Below, in pieces: positions 1-6,471 of a DNA stretch of 9,263 nucleotides. Origin of the DNA: an uncultured beta proteobacterium (GTDB lineage Bacteria; Pseudomonadota; Gammaproteobacteria; Burkholderiales; Rhodocyclaceae); the NCBI GenBank assembly GCA_903930395.1, contig CAIYYE010000076.1:1-9263 (forward strand), written 5' to 3'. The notes under the pieces are model-generated. The model did not search any database. It worked only from the letters and a program-made list of their open reading frames with translations, and was not told the origin of the DNA. Both the position numbers and the translations under genes were made by a program. How positions within the stretch are numbered: the first letter of the stretch is position 1; each line of letters starts with the position of its first letter.

Positions 1-210
1 GAGAAGCGCATGTACCCGGCGGTCAACGTCAATCGCTCCGGCACGCGTCGTGAAGAGCTACTGCTCAAGCCCGATGTCCTGCAAAAGATGTGGGTGCTGC
101 GCAAGCTCTGCTACCCGATGGATGATCTCGAAGCCATGGAATTCCTGCTCGACAAGGTCAAATCGACCAAGGGCAACCAGGAATTCTTTGACGCCATGCG
201 TCGCGGTTAA
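1..210 (+). CDS. rho: Transcription termination factor Rho, C-terminal end (partial)
   Basis: The reading frame is open from the left edge and ends at TAA 208-210, giving the last 69 residues of a protein normally about 420 residues long. Rho is the hexameric RNA-dependent ATPase and translocase that ends transcription of untranslated RNA. The visible part matches the conserved Rho tail: an [20 protein letters not shown] stretch (the end of the RecA-like ATPase core, including the R-loop/arginine-finger neighbourhood), then LWVLRKL-like and MEFLLDKV helices and a closing FFDAMRRG. The catalytic Walker motifs lie outside the window. rpmE follows, as it does in many beta- and gammaproteobacteria, which supports the call. 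There is no sign of truncation at the 3' end. Confidence 0.97.
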   Translation, partial: EKRMYPAVNVNRSGTRREELLLKPDVLQKMWVLRKLCYPMDDLEAMEFLLDKVKSTKGNQEFFDAMRRG

Positions 211-218
211 TAAAATTG

Positions 219-247
219 TTGCAAGCCGGTGATTATTCACCGATAAT
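219..247 (+). promoter_or_regulatory. Possible sigma-70 promoter for rpmE
   Basis: A TTGCAA hexamer at 219-224 (4 of 6 to the -35 consensus) is followed after 17 bases by GATAAT at 242-247 (5 of 6 to the -10 consensus). Transcription would start near 254, giving rpmE a leader of about 48 bases. The elements overlap the inverted repeat at 223-256, so the match may be accidental. rpmE may also be read from rho. Confidence 0.3.
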
Positions 248-256
248 CACCGGCTT
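223..256 (+). terminator. Perfect 14-bp inverted repeat after rho (candidate terminator or 3'-end hairpin)
   Basis: AAGCCGGTGATTAT at 223-236 is exactly complementary to ATAATCACCGGCTT at 243-256, leaving a 6-base loop TCACCG. It begins 12 bases after the rho stop codon, so a hairpin ending or stabilising the rho transcript is the simplest reading. Only two T residues follow the 3' arm before CCCAG, so it is not a classic intrinsic terminator. It could instead be an operator, because a possible promoter for rpmE lies within it. Confidence 0.5.
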
Positions 257-301
257 CCCAGATCGGCCACATCCGCCGGTCGCTTGATTAAGGACTAGAA
301 G

Positions 302-523
302 ATGAAAGCCAATATCCATCCGGATTACAACGAAATTCAGGTGACCTGCTCCTGCGGCAGCACCTTCACGACCAAGTCGACCATGAAGAAAGCCCTTCAC
401 GTCGAAGTCTGTTCGCTCTGCCACCCGTTCTACACCGGCAAGCAGAAGATCGTCGACACCGCCGGTCGTGTCGAGCGCTTCAACCAGAAGTTCGGCGCCA
501 TGCGCGGCAAGGCTGCTGTCTGA
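302..523 (+). CDS. rpmE: 50S ribosomal protein bL31, zinc-binding (C+) type
   Basis: This 73-residue protein has the length and sequence of bacterial L31, a late-assembling protein of the large subunit that forms part of the bridge to the 30S head. The start [19 protein letters not shown] is typical. Four cysteines, C16, C18, C37 and C40, form the CxC...CxxC zinc site that separates the C+ form from the zinc-free paralogue (RpmE2/YkgM) made under zinc starvation. The [20 protein letters not shown] stretch and the basic C-terminal tail are conserved. The start codon is set by AAGGA at 290-294, seven bases upstream. The gene lies directly downstream of rho and ends in its own terminator. Confidence 0.97.
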   Translation: MKANIHPDYNEIQVTCSCGSTFTTKSTMKKALHVEVCSLCHPFYTGKQKIVDTAGRVERFNQKFGAMRGKAAV

Positions 524-542
524 TCTGCACGGATCACGCGAT

Positions 543-569
543 AAAGGGCAGCCTGATGGCTGCCTTTTT
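543..569 (+). terminator. Rho-independent terminator of rpmE
   Basis: GGCAGCC at 547-553 pairs with GGCTGCC at 558-564 around a TGAT loop. The 3' arm is followed at once by five T residues at 565-569, which can also pair with the AAAG before the 5' arm (543-546, with one G-U pair). A GC-rich stem, a tetraloop and a U tract make a textbook intrinsic terminator 19 bases after the rpmE stop. Confidence 0.9.
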
Positions 570-583
570 CGTTTCTGGTCGAC

Positions 584-2218
584 ATGTCTGACGCTCTTAC
601 CCTGATTCGCGACACCCTGCGCCGTGGCATCCGCCTGCCACCGGCTGGCTGGGTGCTCGCCGCCATCCTCGCCTTCTATGTCCTGGCCGGCCTGTTCGGA
701 CGCGACCCATGGAAGGGCGAGGACGCCATCCACATCGGTGCCGCCTGGCACATGCTGAACTTTGGCGACTGGCTCTCACCTGAGCTCGCCGGTCGCCCCT
801 TCCACGAACCACCGCTTTATTACTGGAGCGCCGCCCTGACCGGCATGCTCTTCGGCGGCTGGCTGCCGCTGCACGAAGCCATGCGTCTGGCCAGCGGCAT
901 CTGGGTGGCACTGGCCCTGGTCGGGCTCTACTACGCCAGCCGCGAGCTATATGGCGAAGACCATGCCGCCGCCAGCCCCTTGCTGCTCGCGGGCAGCGCC
1001 GGCCTGCTCTTCCATGCCCACGACGCGCAGCCCATGCTGATTGCACTGGCCGCCTACAGCGGCGCCCTGGGCGGACTCGCCGCGATTGGCCGCAAACCCC
1101 GGCTGACCGGCATTTTCTATGGTCTGGCCATCGCCGGCTGCCTGCTCGGCACCGGCATTGCCCCGACCCTGCCCCTGCTCGCCATCGCGCCCGTCGCCTG
1201 GTGGTTGTCGCCGGATCGCCCGAAAGCCCTGCATACCCTGCTCATCGGCCTCGCCATTGCGGCTGCGCTCATCCTGCCCTGGCCCCTGCTCCTGCTTAAT
1301 CTTGAACCGGCCCGCTTCCATGGCTGGCTGGCCACCGAACTGGCGCCGCTGAACACGCCATTCTCGATCGTCGGTGGTGGCCGCTTCATTGCCATGCTGC
1401 CCTGGTTCGCCTTCCCCGCCTTCCCCCTGGCGATCTGGACGCTGCGGCTCCGGCGCCGGGAGATCAAGGCACCGGCCCAATTGCTGCCGCTTGTTTTCCT
1501 GCTCCTGACCCTGCTCTTGCTGGCCTGGGCTTACCGCCCCCGCCAGATTCCCGCTCTGCTCCTGCTGCCACCCCTGGCCCTGCTCGCCACGCCGGGCGCT
1601 CTGGCCTTGCGCCGCGGCGCAGCCAATGCCTTCGACTGGTTTGCCATGTCGACCTTCAGCCTGTTCATCGCCATCGTCTGGTTGGGCTGGTCGGCCATGG
1701 TCCTCGGCTGGCCCGAACAGATGGCCAAGCGGGCACTCGTCCTGCGCCCCAGCTTCGTCGGCTATTTCGACCTGCTCGCCCTGGTGGTCGGCCTGGCCGC
1801 AACGGCCTGGTGGATCTGGCTGATCATCACCGCACCACGCTCGCCCTACCGCAGCCTGACGCACTGGACGCTCGGCTGCACGACGCTGTGGCTGCTGGCG
1901 ACGACGCTGATCCTGCCCTGGTTCGACTTCAACAAATCATATCGCCCGGTCGCCCAGGCCATCGCCCAAACCTTGCCGGCCAATCATGGCTGCCTGGCCG
2001 AACGTGCCCTGAACGAAACCCAGCTCGCCTCGCTCTCCTACTTTGTCGGCATCGAACCGGTAGCCGAAGAGTCGAAGGCCGGGCAGGCCTGCAACTGGCT
2101 ATTGGTCGTCGGCGACACCCGGCGCGAACTGGCGGCGCCCAATGGCAAGTGGACCAAGGTCTGGGAAGGCAACCGCCCCGGCGACCGCAAGGAAACTTTC
2201 CGTCTCTACCGGCGCTGA
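584..2218 (+). CDS. ArnT-like membrane glycosyltransferase (GT39/GT83 superfamily)
   Basis: This 544-residue polytopic inner-membrane protein resembles the ArnT/PMT (GT-C fold) transferases, which move a sugar from a polyprenyl-phosphate carrier to lipid A, protein or another envelope acceptor on the periplasmic side. After a first membrane helix (about 22-38) comes the first periplasmic loop with the family signature: acidic pair E46-D47, HMLNFGDW near 56-63 and HEPPLYYW at 74-81, matching the EKPPLYYW-type motif of ArnT. Many hydrophobic helices follow up to about residue 447. A soluble tail (about 448-544) begins FDFNKSYRPVAQAI and is probably periplasmic. Length is close to ArnT (about 550). 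The acidic pair, usually D-E, reads E-D here. No clear Shine-Dalgarno precedes ATG 584. The next candidate start (GTG 653) would fall inside the first helix, so ATG 584 is kept. The true substrate is unknown: there is no arn operon around it, so a role in L-Ara4N transfer should not be assumed. Confidence 0.85.
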   Translation: MSDALTLIRDTLRRGIRLPPAGWVLAAILAFYVLAGLFGRDPWKGEDAIHIGAAWHMLNFGDWLSPELAGRPFHEPPLYYWSAALTGMLFGGWLPLHEAMRLASGIWVALALVGLYYASRELYGEDHAAASPLLLAGSAGLLFHAHDAQPMLIALAAYSGALGGLAAIGRKPRLTGIFYGLAIAGCLLGTGIAPTLPLLAIAPVAWWLSPDRPKALHTLLIGLAIAAALILPWPLLLLNLEPARFHGWLATELAPLNTPFSIVGGGRFIAMLPWFAFPAFPLAIWTLRLRRREIKAPAQLLPLVFLLLTLLLLAWAYRPRQIPALLLLPPLALLATPGALALRRGAANAFDWFAMSTFSLFIAIVWLGWSAMVLGWPEQMAKRALVLRPSFVGYFDLLALVVGLAATAWWIWLIITAPRSPYRSLTHWTLGCTTLWLLATTLILPWFDFNKSYRPVAQAIAQTLPANHGCLAERALNETQLASLSYFVGIEPVAEESKAGQACNWLLVVGDTRRELAAPNGKWTKVWEGNRPGDRKETFRLYRR

Positions 2219-2237
2219 CCGAGGCTTTGCCGCGCGC

Positions 2238-2783
2238 TTACCCTTTCAGAAAGTGTTCGCGGTAGTACTTCATTTCGTCGATGGACTCGTAGATATCAGC
2301 CAGCGCCGTGTGCTTGCTCTTCTTCTTGAAGCCCTTGTAAATCTCCGGCTGCCAGCGCTTGCACAGTTCCTTGAGGGTACTGACATCAAGATTGCGGTAG
2401 TGGAAGAAGGCTTCCAGCGTCGGCATGTAGCGGGCCATGAAGCGGCGGTCCTGGCCGATTGAGTTGCCGCACATCGGCGAGTCGCCGGCCAGTGAATATT
2501 TCTTGAGGAATTCCAGCGCCTCGGCTTCGACTTTGGCTTCATCCATGGCCGATGCCTTGACCTTGTCGATCAGGCCGGAACGTCCGTGCGTTTTCTGGTT
2601 CCAATCATCCATGCCGGCCAGTGTTTCGTCGGACTGGTGGACGACCCAGGCGGGTGATTCGGCGACCATTTCCAGATTCGAATTGGTGACCACCATTGCC
2701 ATTTCGATGATGCGGTCACCATCCGGGTTGAGTCCGGTCATTTCCATGTCCAGCCAGACGAGGTTGTTTGCATTGCCTGCCAT
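2238..2783 (-). CDS. orn: Oligoribonuclease (DEDDh 3'-5' exonuclease)
   Basis: This 181-residue protein is a full-length Orn, the enzyme that degrades very short RNAs, chiefly dinucleotides including pGpG, to mononucleotides in the cytoplasm. All five DEDDh residues are present: D12 and E14 in [11 protein letters not shown]112 in NSIGQDRRF, and H158 and D163 in SKHTALADI. Their positions are, from memory, the same as in the E. coli enzyme. Other family landmarks are GDRIIEMA near 22-29, [14 protein letters not shown] at 58-71 and the final [11 protein letters not shown]. It is the only minus-strand gene here. Its stop codon lies 19 bases from the stop of the convergent glycosyltransferase gene, and its start is 56 bases from the divergent M48 protease gene. 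An AAGGA at 2797-2801 (minus strand) is the likely ribosome site, with a rather long spacer of 13 bases. Confidence 0.97.
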   Translation of the reverse strand: MAGNANNLVWLDMEMTGLNPDGDRIIEMAMVVTNSNLEMVAESPAWVVHQSDETLAGMDDWNQKTHGRSGLIDKVKASAMDEAKVEAEALEFLKKYSLAGDSPMCGNSIGQDRRFMARYMPTLEAFFHYRNLDVSTLKELCKRWQPEIYKGFKKKSKHTALADIYESIDEMKYYREHFLKG

Positions 2784-2801
2784 ATAATTGCCCGAATCCT
2801 T

Positions 2802-2817
2802 GAAAACCGCGATTTTC
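2802..2817. promoter_or_regulatory. Near-palindrome in the orn / M48 divergent gap
   Basis: GAAAACCGCGATTTTC reads the same on both strands apart from one mismatched pair (C2807/A2812). It sits near the middle of the 56-base gap (2784-2839) between the divergent starts of orn and the protease gene, where both promoters must lie if each has its own. Placement and symmetry suit a dimeric regulator, but it may be chance. I found no convincing -35/-10 pair on either strand in the gap. Confidence 0.25.
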
Positions 2818-2839
2818 GCACAGCTTTGGCCCCATATTC

Positions 2840-4090
2840 GTGACTCCTGACTTCACCTCGATTTTTCTCATTTTCTTCGCCCTGACCCTGTTCACCCGAC
2901 TGTGGCTGAAAATTCGCCACATCCGTTTCGTCGCCGCCCACCGCGCTGCCGTACCGGCCGATTTCGCCGAGCGCATCGTCCTGCCCGACCACCAGAAAGC
3001 CGCCGATTACACCGTCGACCGCAGCCGGACAGCCATTCTTGGCATGCTGATCGAGGCCGTCGTGCTGCTCGCCTTCACGCTCGGCGGTGGCCTGGCCGCC
3101 CTCCACGACCTCTGGTCGCCCCGCCTCGACGGCATCCCCTACGGCCTGGCCATGATCTTCAGCCTGACCCTCATTTCCGGCCTGATCGATCTGCCGCTGT
3201 CGCTCTACAGCCAGTTCGTCATCGAGGCACGGCACGGCTTCAACCGGATGAGCCCGGGCCTGTTCTTCGCCGACCTGCTCAAACAGACCCTGCTCGGCAT
3301 CGCCATCGGCGCCCCGGTCATCGCCGCCGTGCTCTGGCTCATGGGCGCCATGGGCCAATACTGGTGGCTTTACGTCTGGCTGTTCTGGAGCGGCTTCAAC
3401 CTGCTCATCATGTTCATTTACCCGACCTGGATCGCGCCACTCTTCAACAAGTTCTCGCCGCTCGAAGACGGCGAAATGAAAGCGCGCATCGAAGCCCTGC
3501 TAGCCCGCTGCGGTTTCCGCTCCTCCGGCCTCTTCGTCATGGATGGCTCGAAGCGTTCCAGCCACGGCAACGCCTACTTCACGGGCTTTGGCAACAACAA
3601 GCGCATCGTCTTCTTCGACACCCTGCTCTCCCGCCTCGATCCACCCGAAGTCGAAGCCGTGTTGGCGCACGAACTCGGACATTTCCGCAAGAAGCACGTC
3701 GTCAAGCGCATGGTCCTCATGTTTGCCGGCTCGCTCGGCTTCCTCTGGCTGCTCGGCCAGCTCATCGACGCCCCCTGGTTCTACGCCGGTCTGGGCGTTC
3801 CCGCCCAGAACACGGCGCTGGCGCTGATCCTGTTTTTCCTCGTCATGCCGACCTTCACCTTTCCGCTGACGCCGCTCATGAGCCAGCTCTCGCGCCGCCA
3901 CGAATTCGAGGCCGACGCCTACGCGGCGCAACATGCCGCCGCCGACGACCTCGTCCGTGCCCTGGTCAAGCTTTATCAGGACAATGCATCCACCCTGACC
4001 CCCGACCCGCTACACTCGCTTTTCCACGATTCCCACCCGCCGGCTGCCCAGCGCATCGCGCACCTGCAACTTCAGGAGAAACCCGCATGA
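2840..4090 (+). CDS. M48 family membrane metalloprotease (Ste24/CAAX protease type)
   Basis: This 416-residue zinc endopeptidase has the Ste24 layout: an N-terminal membrane part with hydrophobic helices at about 5-23, 63-87, 101-122, 150-171 and 174-196, then the catalytic M48 domain from about 208. Zinc ligands H277 and H281 with catalytic E278 form HELGH in [13 protein letters not shown]. The third ligand is E355 in the [11 protein letters not shown] motif, with D359 completing ExxxD. Two further helices lie between (about 291-308 and 325-346), as in Ste24. The C-terminal [17 protein letters not shown] is also typical. Bacteria lack prenylated CAAX proteins, so the probable job is membrane-protein quality control, but no substrate can be read from the sequence. 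Translation seems to begin at GTG 2840: the frame has no nearby ATG and no strong Shine-Dalgarno, so this start is less certain. Its stop overlaps the start of the cytochrome gene (ATGA). Confidence 0.93.
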   Translation: MTPDFTSIFLIFFALTLFTRLWLKIRHIRFVAAHRAAVPADFAERIVLPDHQKAADYTVDRSRTAILGMLIEAVVLLAFTLGGGLAALHDLWSPRLDGIPYGLAMIFSLTLISGLIDLPLSLYSQFVIEARHGFNRMSPGLFFADLLKQTLLGIAIGAPVIAAVLWLMGAMGQYWWLYVWLFWSGFNLLIMFIYPTWIAPLFNKFSPLEDGEMKARIEALLARCGFRSSGLFVMDGSKRSSHGNAYFTGFGNNKRIVFFDTLLSRLDPPEVEAVLAHELGHFRKKHVVKRMVLMFAGSLGFLWLLGQLIDAPWFYAGLGVPAQNTALALILFFLVMPTFTFPLTPLMSQLSRRHEFEADAYAAQHAAADDLVRALVKLYQDNASTLTPDPLHSLFHDSHPPAAQRIAHLQLQEKPA

Positions 4091-4401
4091 AAACAGTCCG
4101 CGTACTGCTTGTTGCCGCCCTGATCCCCCTCCCGGCGCTGGCCGCCGAACCCTGGGGCAGCGCCGATCCCAAAGTCGGCAAGGAACACCACGACAAGGCC
4201 TGCGTCGCCTGCCACGTCCGCCTCTACGGCGGCGACGGCAGCAAGATGTACACCCGCGATGGCCGTCTGCTATCAACCCAGCTCGATGTCCTGCAACGCG
4301 TCGCCACCTGCAACTCGCAGGTCAGGGCTGGCTGGTTCCCCGAAGAGGAAGCCGAAGTCGCCGCCTATCTGAACCAGCAATACTACCGATTCAAAGACTG
4401 A
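4087..4401 (+). CDS. Small periplasmic cytochrome c, single heme
   Basis: This is a 104-residue secreted c-type cytochrome. A signal peptide (basic MKTVR, a hydrophobic core, then LPALA before AEPW) is likely cut after residue 19, leaving about 85 residues in the periplasm. The heme site is CVACH at 39-43. The rest follows a pattern I associate with small cytochromes next to rsgA in Rhodocyclales: GGDGSKMYTR after the heme site, a TCNSQ stretch, then FPEEEAEVAAYLNQQYY near the C-terminus. M54 is the only methionine in the mature protein and sits just 11 residues after the heme histidine, so the sixth iron ligand is unclear. C75 has no obvious partner. The start is well set: AGGAG at 4074-4078 lies eight bases before ATG 4087, which overlaps the protease stop. 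The stop TGA 4399-4401 overlaps the rsgA ATG by one base. Redox partner and role are unknown. Confidence 0.9.
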   Translation: MKTVRVLLVAALIPLPALAAEPWGSADPKVGKEHHDKACVACHVRLYGGDGSKMYTRDGRLLSTQLDVLQRVATCNSQVRAGWFPEEEAEVAAYLNQQYYRFKD

Positions 4402-5267
4402 TGGAAGGCCGCGTCATTGCCGCGCACGGCCGCCAGTACGTCGTCGAACTGGCCGACGGTTCGCGCCTGCCCTGCTTCCCGCGCGGCAAGAAAAGCGAGA
4501 TCGCCTGCGGTGATCGCGTCGACATCAAGCAGACTTCCGACGATCAGGGCGTCATCGAGGCCATCCAGCCGCGCTCCAGCCTGCTATACCGCTCCAACGA
4601 AATCCGCCAGAAACTGATCGCTGCCAATGTCGATCAACTGATCATCGTCATCGCCACCGAACCGGCCTACTCCGACGAACTCATCATCCGCGCCCTGGTC
4701 GCCGCCGAGAGCGAGGAAATCGAGCCGCTCATCGTCCTCAACAAGTGCGATCTCGCCGACAAACTTCCGCCCGCCCGCCAGCGCCTGGCGGCACTGGCCG
4801 CCCTCGGCTATCGCGTCCTCGAACTCTCGGCCCTCGAACACGCCGAAGACCTGCGCCCCCATCTGGCCCACAAGACCAGCGTCCTTGTTGGCCAATCCGG
4901 CATGGGCAAGTCAACGCTGGTCAATGCGCTGATTCCCGAAGCCCGCGCCGCCACCCGTGAAATTTCGCAGGCCCTCGATTCCGGCAAGCACACCACCACC
5001 CATGCCACGCTCTACCACCTCGATGCCGACAGCCATCTGATCGACTCGCCGGGTTTGCAGGAATTCGGCCTTGGTCATCTCGCACGTCATGAAATCGAAG
5101 CAGCCTTCCCCGAGTTCCGGCCTTATCTTGGCCAATGCCGTTTTCGCGACTGCCAGCACAACCGGGAGCCGAACTGCGCGCTAACCGCCGCAGTCGAAGC
5201 AGAAAAAATCGACAAAACCCGCTTTGCCATTTTTCACCGCATTGCCGGAACCCCGCGCGGCAACTGA
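4401..5267 (+). CDS. rsgA: Small ribosomal subunit biogenesis GTPase RsgA
   Basis: RsgA (YjeQ/YloQ) is a circularly permuted GTPase that binds the 30S subunit late in its maturation, checks the decoding site and helps release RbfA. Domains in order: an OB-fold RNA-binding domain (about 1-65), the permuted GTPase with G4 NKCD at 114-117, G5 SAL at 143-145, G1/P-loop GQSGMGKST at 164-172, the switch-region TTTH at 198-201 and G3 DSPG at 215-218, then a C-terminal zinc module with C246, C251, H253 and C259 in CRFRDCQHNREPNC. All expected motifs are intact. At 288 residues it is near the B. subtilis length (about 298) and lacks the longer N-terminal extension of the E. coli protein (about 350). 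Its ATG shares a base with the cytochrome stop (TGATG) and has no strong Shine-Dalgarno, so it is probably translated by re-initiation after the upstream gene. Confidence 0.97.
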   Translation: MEGRVIAAHGRQYVVELADGSRLPCFPRGKKSEIACGDRVDIKQTSDDQGVIEAIQPRSSLLYRSNEIRQKLIAANVDQLIIVIATEPAYSDELIIRALVAAESEEIEPLIVLNKCDLADKLPPARQRLAALAALGYRVLELSALEHAEDLRPHLAHKTSVLVGQSGMGKSTLVNALIPEARAATREISQALDSGKHTTTHATLYHLDADSHLIDSPGLQEFGLGHLARHEIEAAFPEFRPYLGQCRFRDCQHNREPNCALTAAVEAEKIDKTRFAIFHRIAGTPRGN

Positions 5268-5320
5268 AAGCCGCGTTGAACGGCGGGCACTTTCCGCCCC
5301 CAAGGGTTTACCAACATAGC

Positions 5321-5375
5321 AATTTTTTCGTCAAAAGGTGATAATTCTAATAAATTCGCCATAGGCAGCTGGAGA
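5321..5375 (+). promoter_or_regulatory. AT-rich promoter region and ribosome site before the HD-GYP gene
   Basis: The 115 bases between rsgA and the next gene (5268-5382) contain a short AT-rich stretch at 5321-5357 that stands out from the GC-rich surroundings. Possible -10 elements are GATAAT at 5340-5345 and TAAATT at 5351-5356. The second has TCGTCA (4 of 6) at 5328-5333, 17 bases upstream. None is decisive, but a promoter somewhere here is likely. GGAGA at 5371-5375, seven bases before ATG 5383, is a good Shine-Dalgarno and fixes the start of the downstream gene. Confidence 0.45.
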
Positions 5376-5382
5376 CGAAAAA

Positions 5383-6468
5383 ATGAGCCGCAGCCCGGCC
5401 ACTATCCTCATCGTGGACGACACCCCCGAGAACCTCAGCGTCCTCGGCGAGTTGCTGCAGCCGATTTACCGGGTCCGCGCCGCCAACTCGGGCCGGCGTG
5501 CCCTACAGATTGCCCGTGGTACGCCGACGCCCGACCTCATCCTGCTCGACGTCATGATGCCGGACATGGATGGCTACGATGTGCTGGCCGAATTGCGGGC
5601 CGACCCAGGCACGCGAAACATCCCGGTCATCTACGTCACGGCCATGGACGGCAGCGATGACGAAGAGCGCGGCCTCGATCTGGGGGCCGTCGACTACATC
5701 ACCAAACCGATCCGCCCCGGCATAGTCCTCGCCCGCATCCGGACCCAGCTCGAACTCAAGCAGGCGCGCGACATCCTGACCAACCAGAACACCTATCTCG
5801 AGGCCGAAGTGACACGGCGCATGGGTGAAAACCAGCTGATCCAGGAAGTCAGCATCCATGCCCTGGCCCGCCTGGCCGAAACCCGCGACCCGGAAACCGG
5901 CAAGCATCTGCGCCGTACCCAGGACTACGTCCTGACCCTGGCCCGGACGCTTGGCGAGCACCCGCGTTTTGCCGACTATCTCGACGAACGGACCATCAGC
6001 GCCATCGCCCAGTCGGCCCCGCTGCACGACATCGGCAAGGTCGGCATCCCCGACAGCATCCTGCTCAAACCCGGCAAACTGACCCCCGACGAATGGGAGA
6101 TCATGAAGACCCATGCCGAGCTGGGCAGCAAGGCCATTGCCCAAGCCGAAAGCGATGCCGACAAGCCGGTCGAGTTTCTTGCCATCGCCAAGCTGATTGC
6201 CCGTTCCCACCACGAAAAATGGGATGGCAGCGGCTATCCCGACGGCCTGGCCGGCGACAACATTCCGATTGCCGCGCGCCTCATGGCCCTTGCCGACGTC
6301 TTCGATGCCCTGACCTGCAAGCGCGTCTACAAGGAAGCCTTCTCCTTCGATGATGCCTACCGCATTATCGTTGACGGCAGCGGCACCCATTTCGACCCCG
6401 ATATCGTCGACGCCTTTGTCCGCGAATACCCTGCTTTCATGGCGATTGCCCGAACCTACGCCGAGTAG
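5383..6468 (+). CDS. Response regulator with HD-GYP domain (predicted c-di-GMP phosphodiesterase)
   Basis: This 361-residue protein joins a receiver domain to an HD-GYP hydrolase, the architecture of RpfG and its many relatives. Receiver (about 7-125): acidic D12-D13, phospho-acceptor D56 in LILLDVMMPDMDGYD, T86 and K108. A linker helix (about 122-150) leads to the HD-GYP domain (about 155-355). That domain keeps the expected metal and catalytic residues: E171 and H175 in RDPETGKHLRR, H215-D216 and K219 in LHDIGK, H244 in KTHAELG, H276-H277 in SHHEKWDG, the GYP triad at 284-286 and D305 in ADVFDAL. The extra glutamate E171 resembles the trinuclear-iron type described for PmGH. The complete site argues for an active enzyme that breaks c-di-GMP down to pGpG or GMP. 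Its own promoter region lies upstream, and a hybrid kinase gene starts three bases after its stop, so the two are very likely co-transcribed and functionally paired. Confidence 0.95.
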   Translation: MSRSPATILIVDDTPENLSVLGELLQPIYRVRAANSGRRALQIARGTPTPDLILLDVMMPDMDGYDVLAELRADPGTRNIPVIYVTAMDGSDDEERGLDLGAVDYITKPIRPGIVLARIRTQLELKQARDILTNQNTYLEAEVTRRMGENQLIQEVSIHALARLAETRDPETGKHLRRTQDYVLTLARTLGEHPRFADYLDERTISAIAQSAPLHDIGKVGIPDSILLKPGKLTPDEWEIMKTHAELGSKAIAQAESDADKPVEFLAIAKLIARSHHEKWDGSGYPDGLAGDNIPIAARLMALADVFDALTCKRVYKEAFSFDDAYRIIVDGSGTHFDPDIVDAFVREYPAFMAIARTYAE

Positions 6469-6471
6469 ATC

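Noticed and set aside
947..1864. 305-codon minus-strand open frame opposite the glycosyltransferase
   Set aside because: Its translation is Gln/Gly/Glu-rich low complexity, the usual reverse image of Leu/Ala/Pro-rich membrane protein codons.
584..2218. Naming the glycosyltransferase arnT with a role in polymyxin resistance
   Set aside because: The fold and first-loop motif are ArnT-like, but there are no other arn genes, the acidic pair differs, and the superfamily uses many donors and acceptors.
2840..4090. Naming the M48 protease htpX
   Set aside because: HtpX is shorter (about 290 residues). The long N-terminal membrane part and the EFEADAYA motif fit the Ste24/CAAX-protease branch of M48 instead.
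2902..4401. A 499-codon plus-strand open frame spanning the M48 gene and ending as the cytochrome
   Set aside because: Only the last 104 codons, from ATG 4087, are real. The part before is a low-complexity, Arg/Pro/His-rich reading of the M48 gene in another frame, without stops because of high GC. The Shine-Dalgarno and signal peptide place the start at 4087.
5282..5298. Possible terminator hairpin after rsgA (GGCGG, 7-base loop, CCGCC)
   Set aside because: The stem is only 5 bp and no T run follows directly. The T6 at 5323-5328 is about 24 bases away, too far for an intrinsic terminator.
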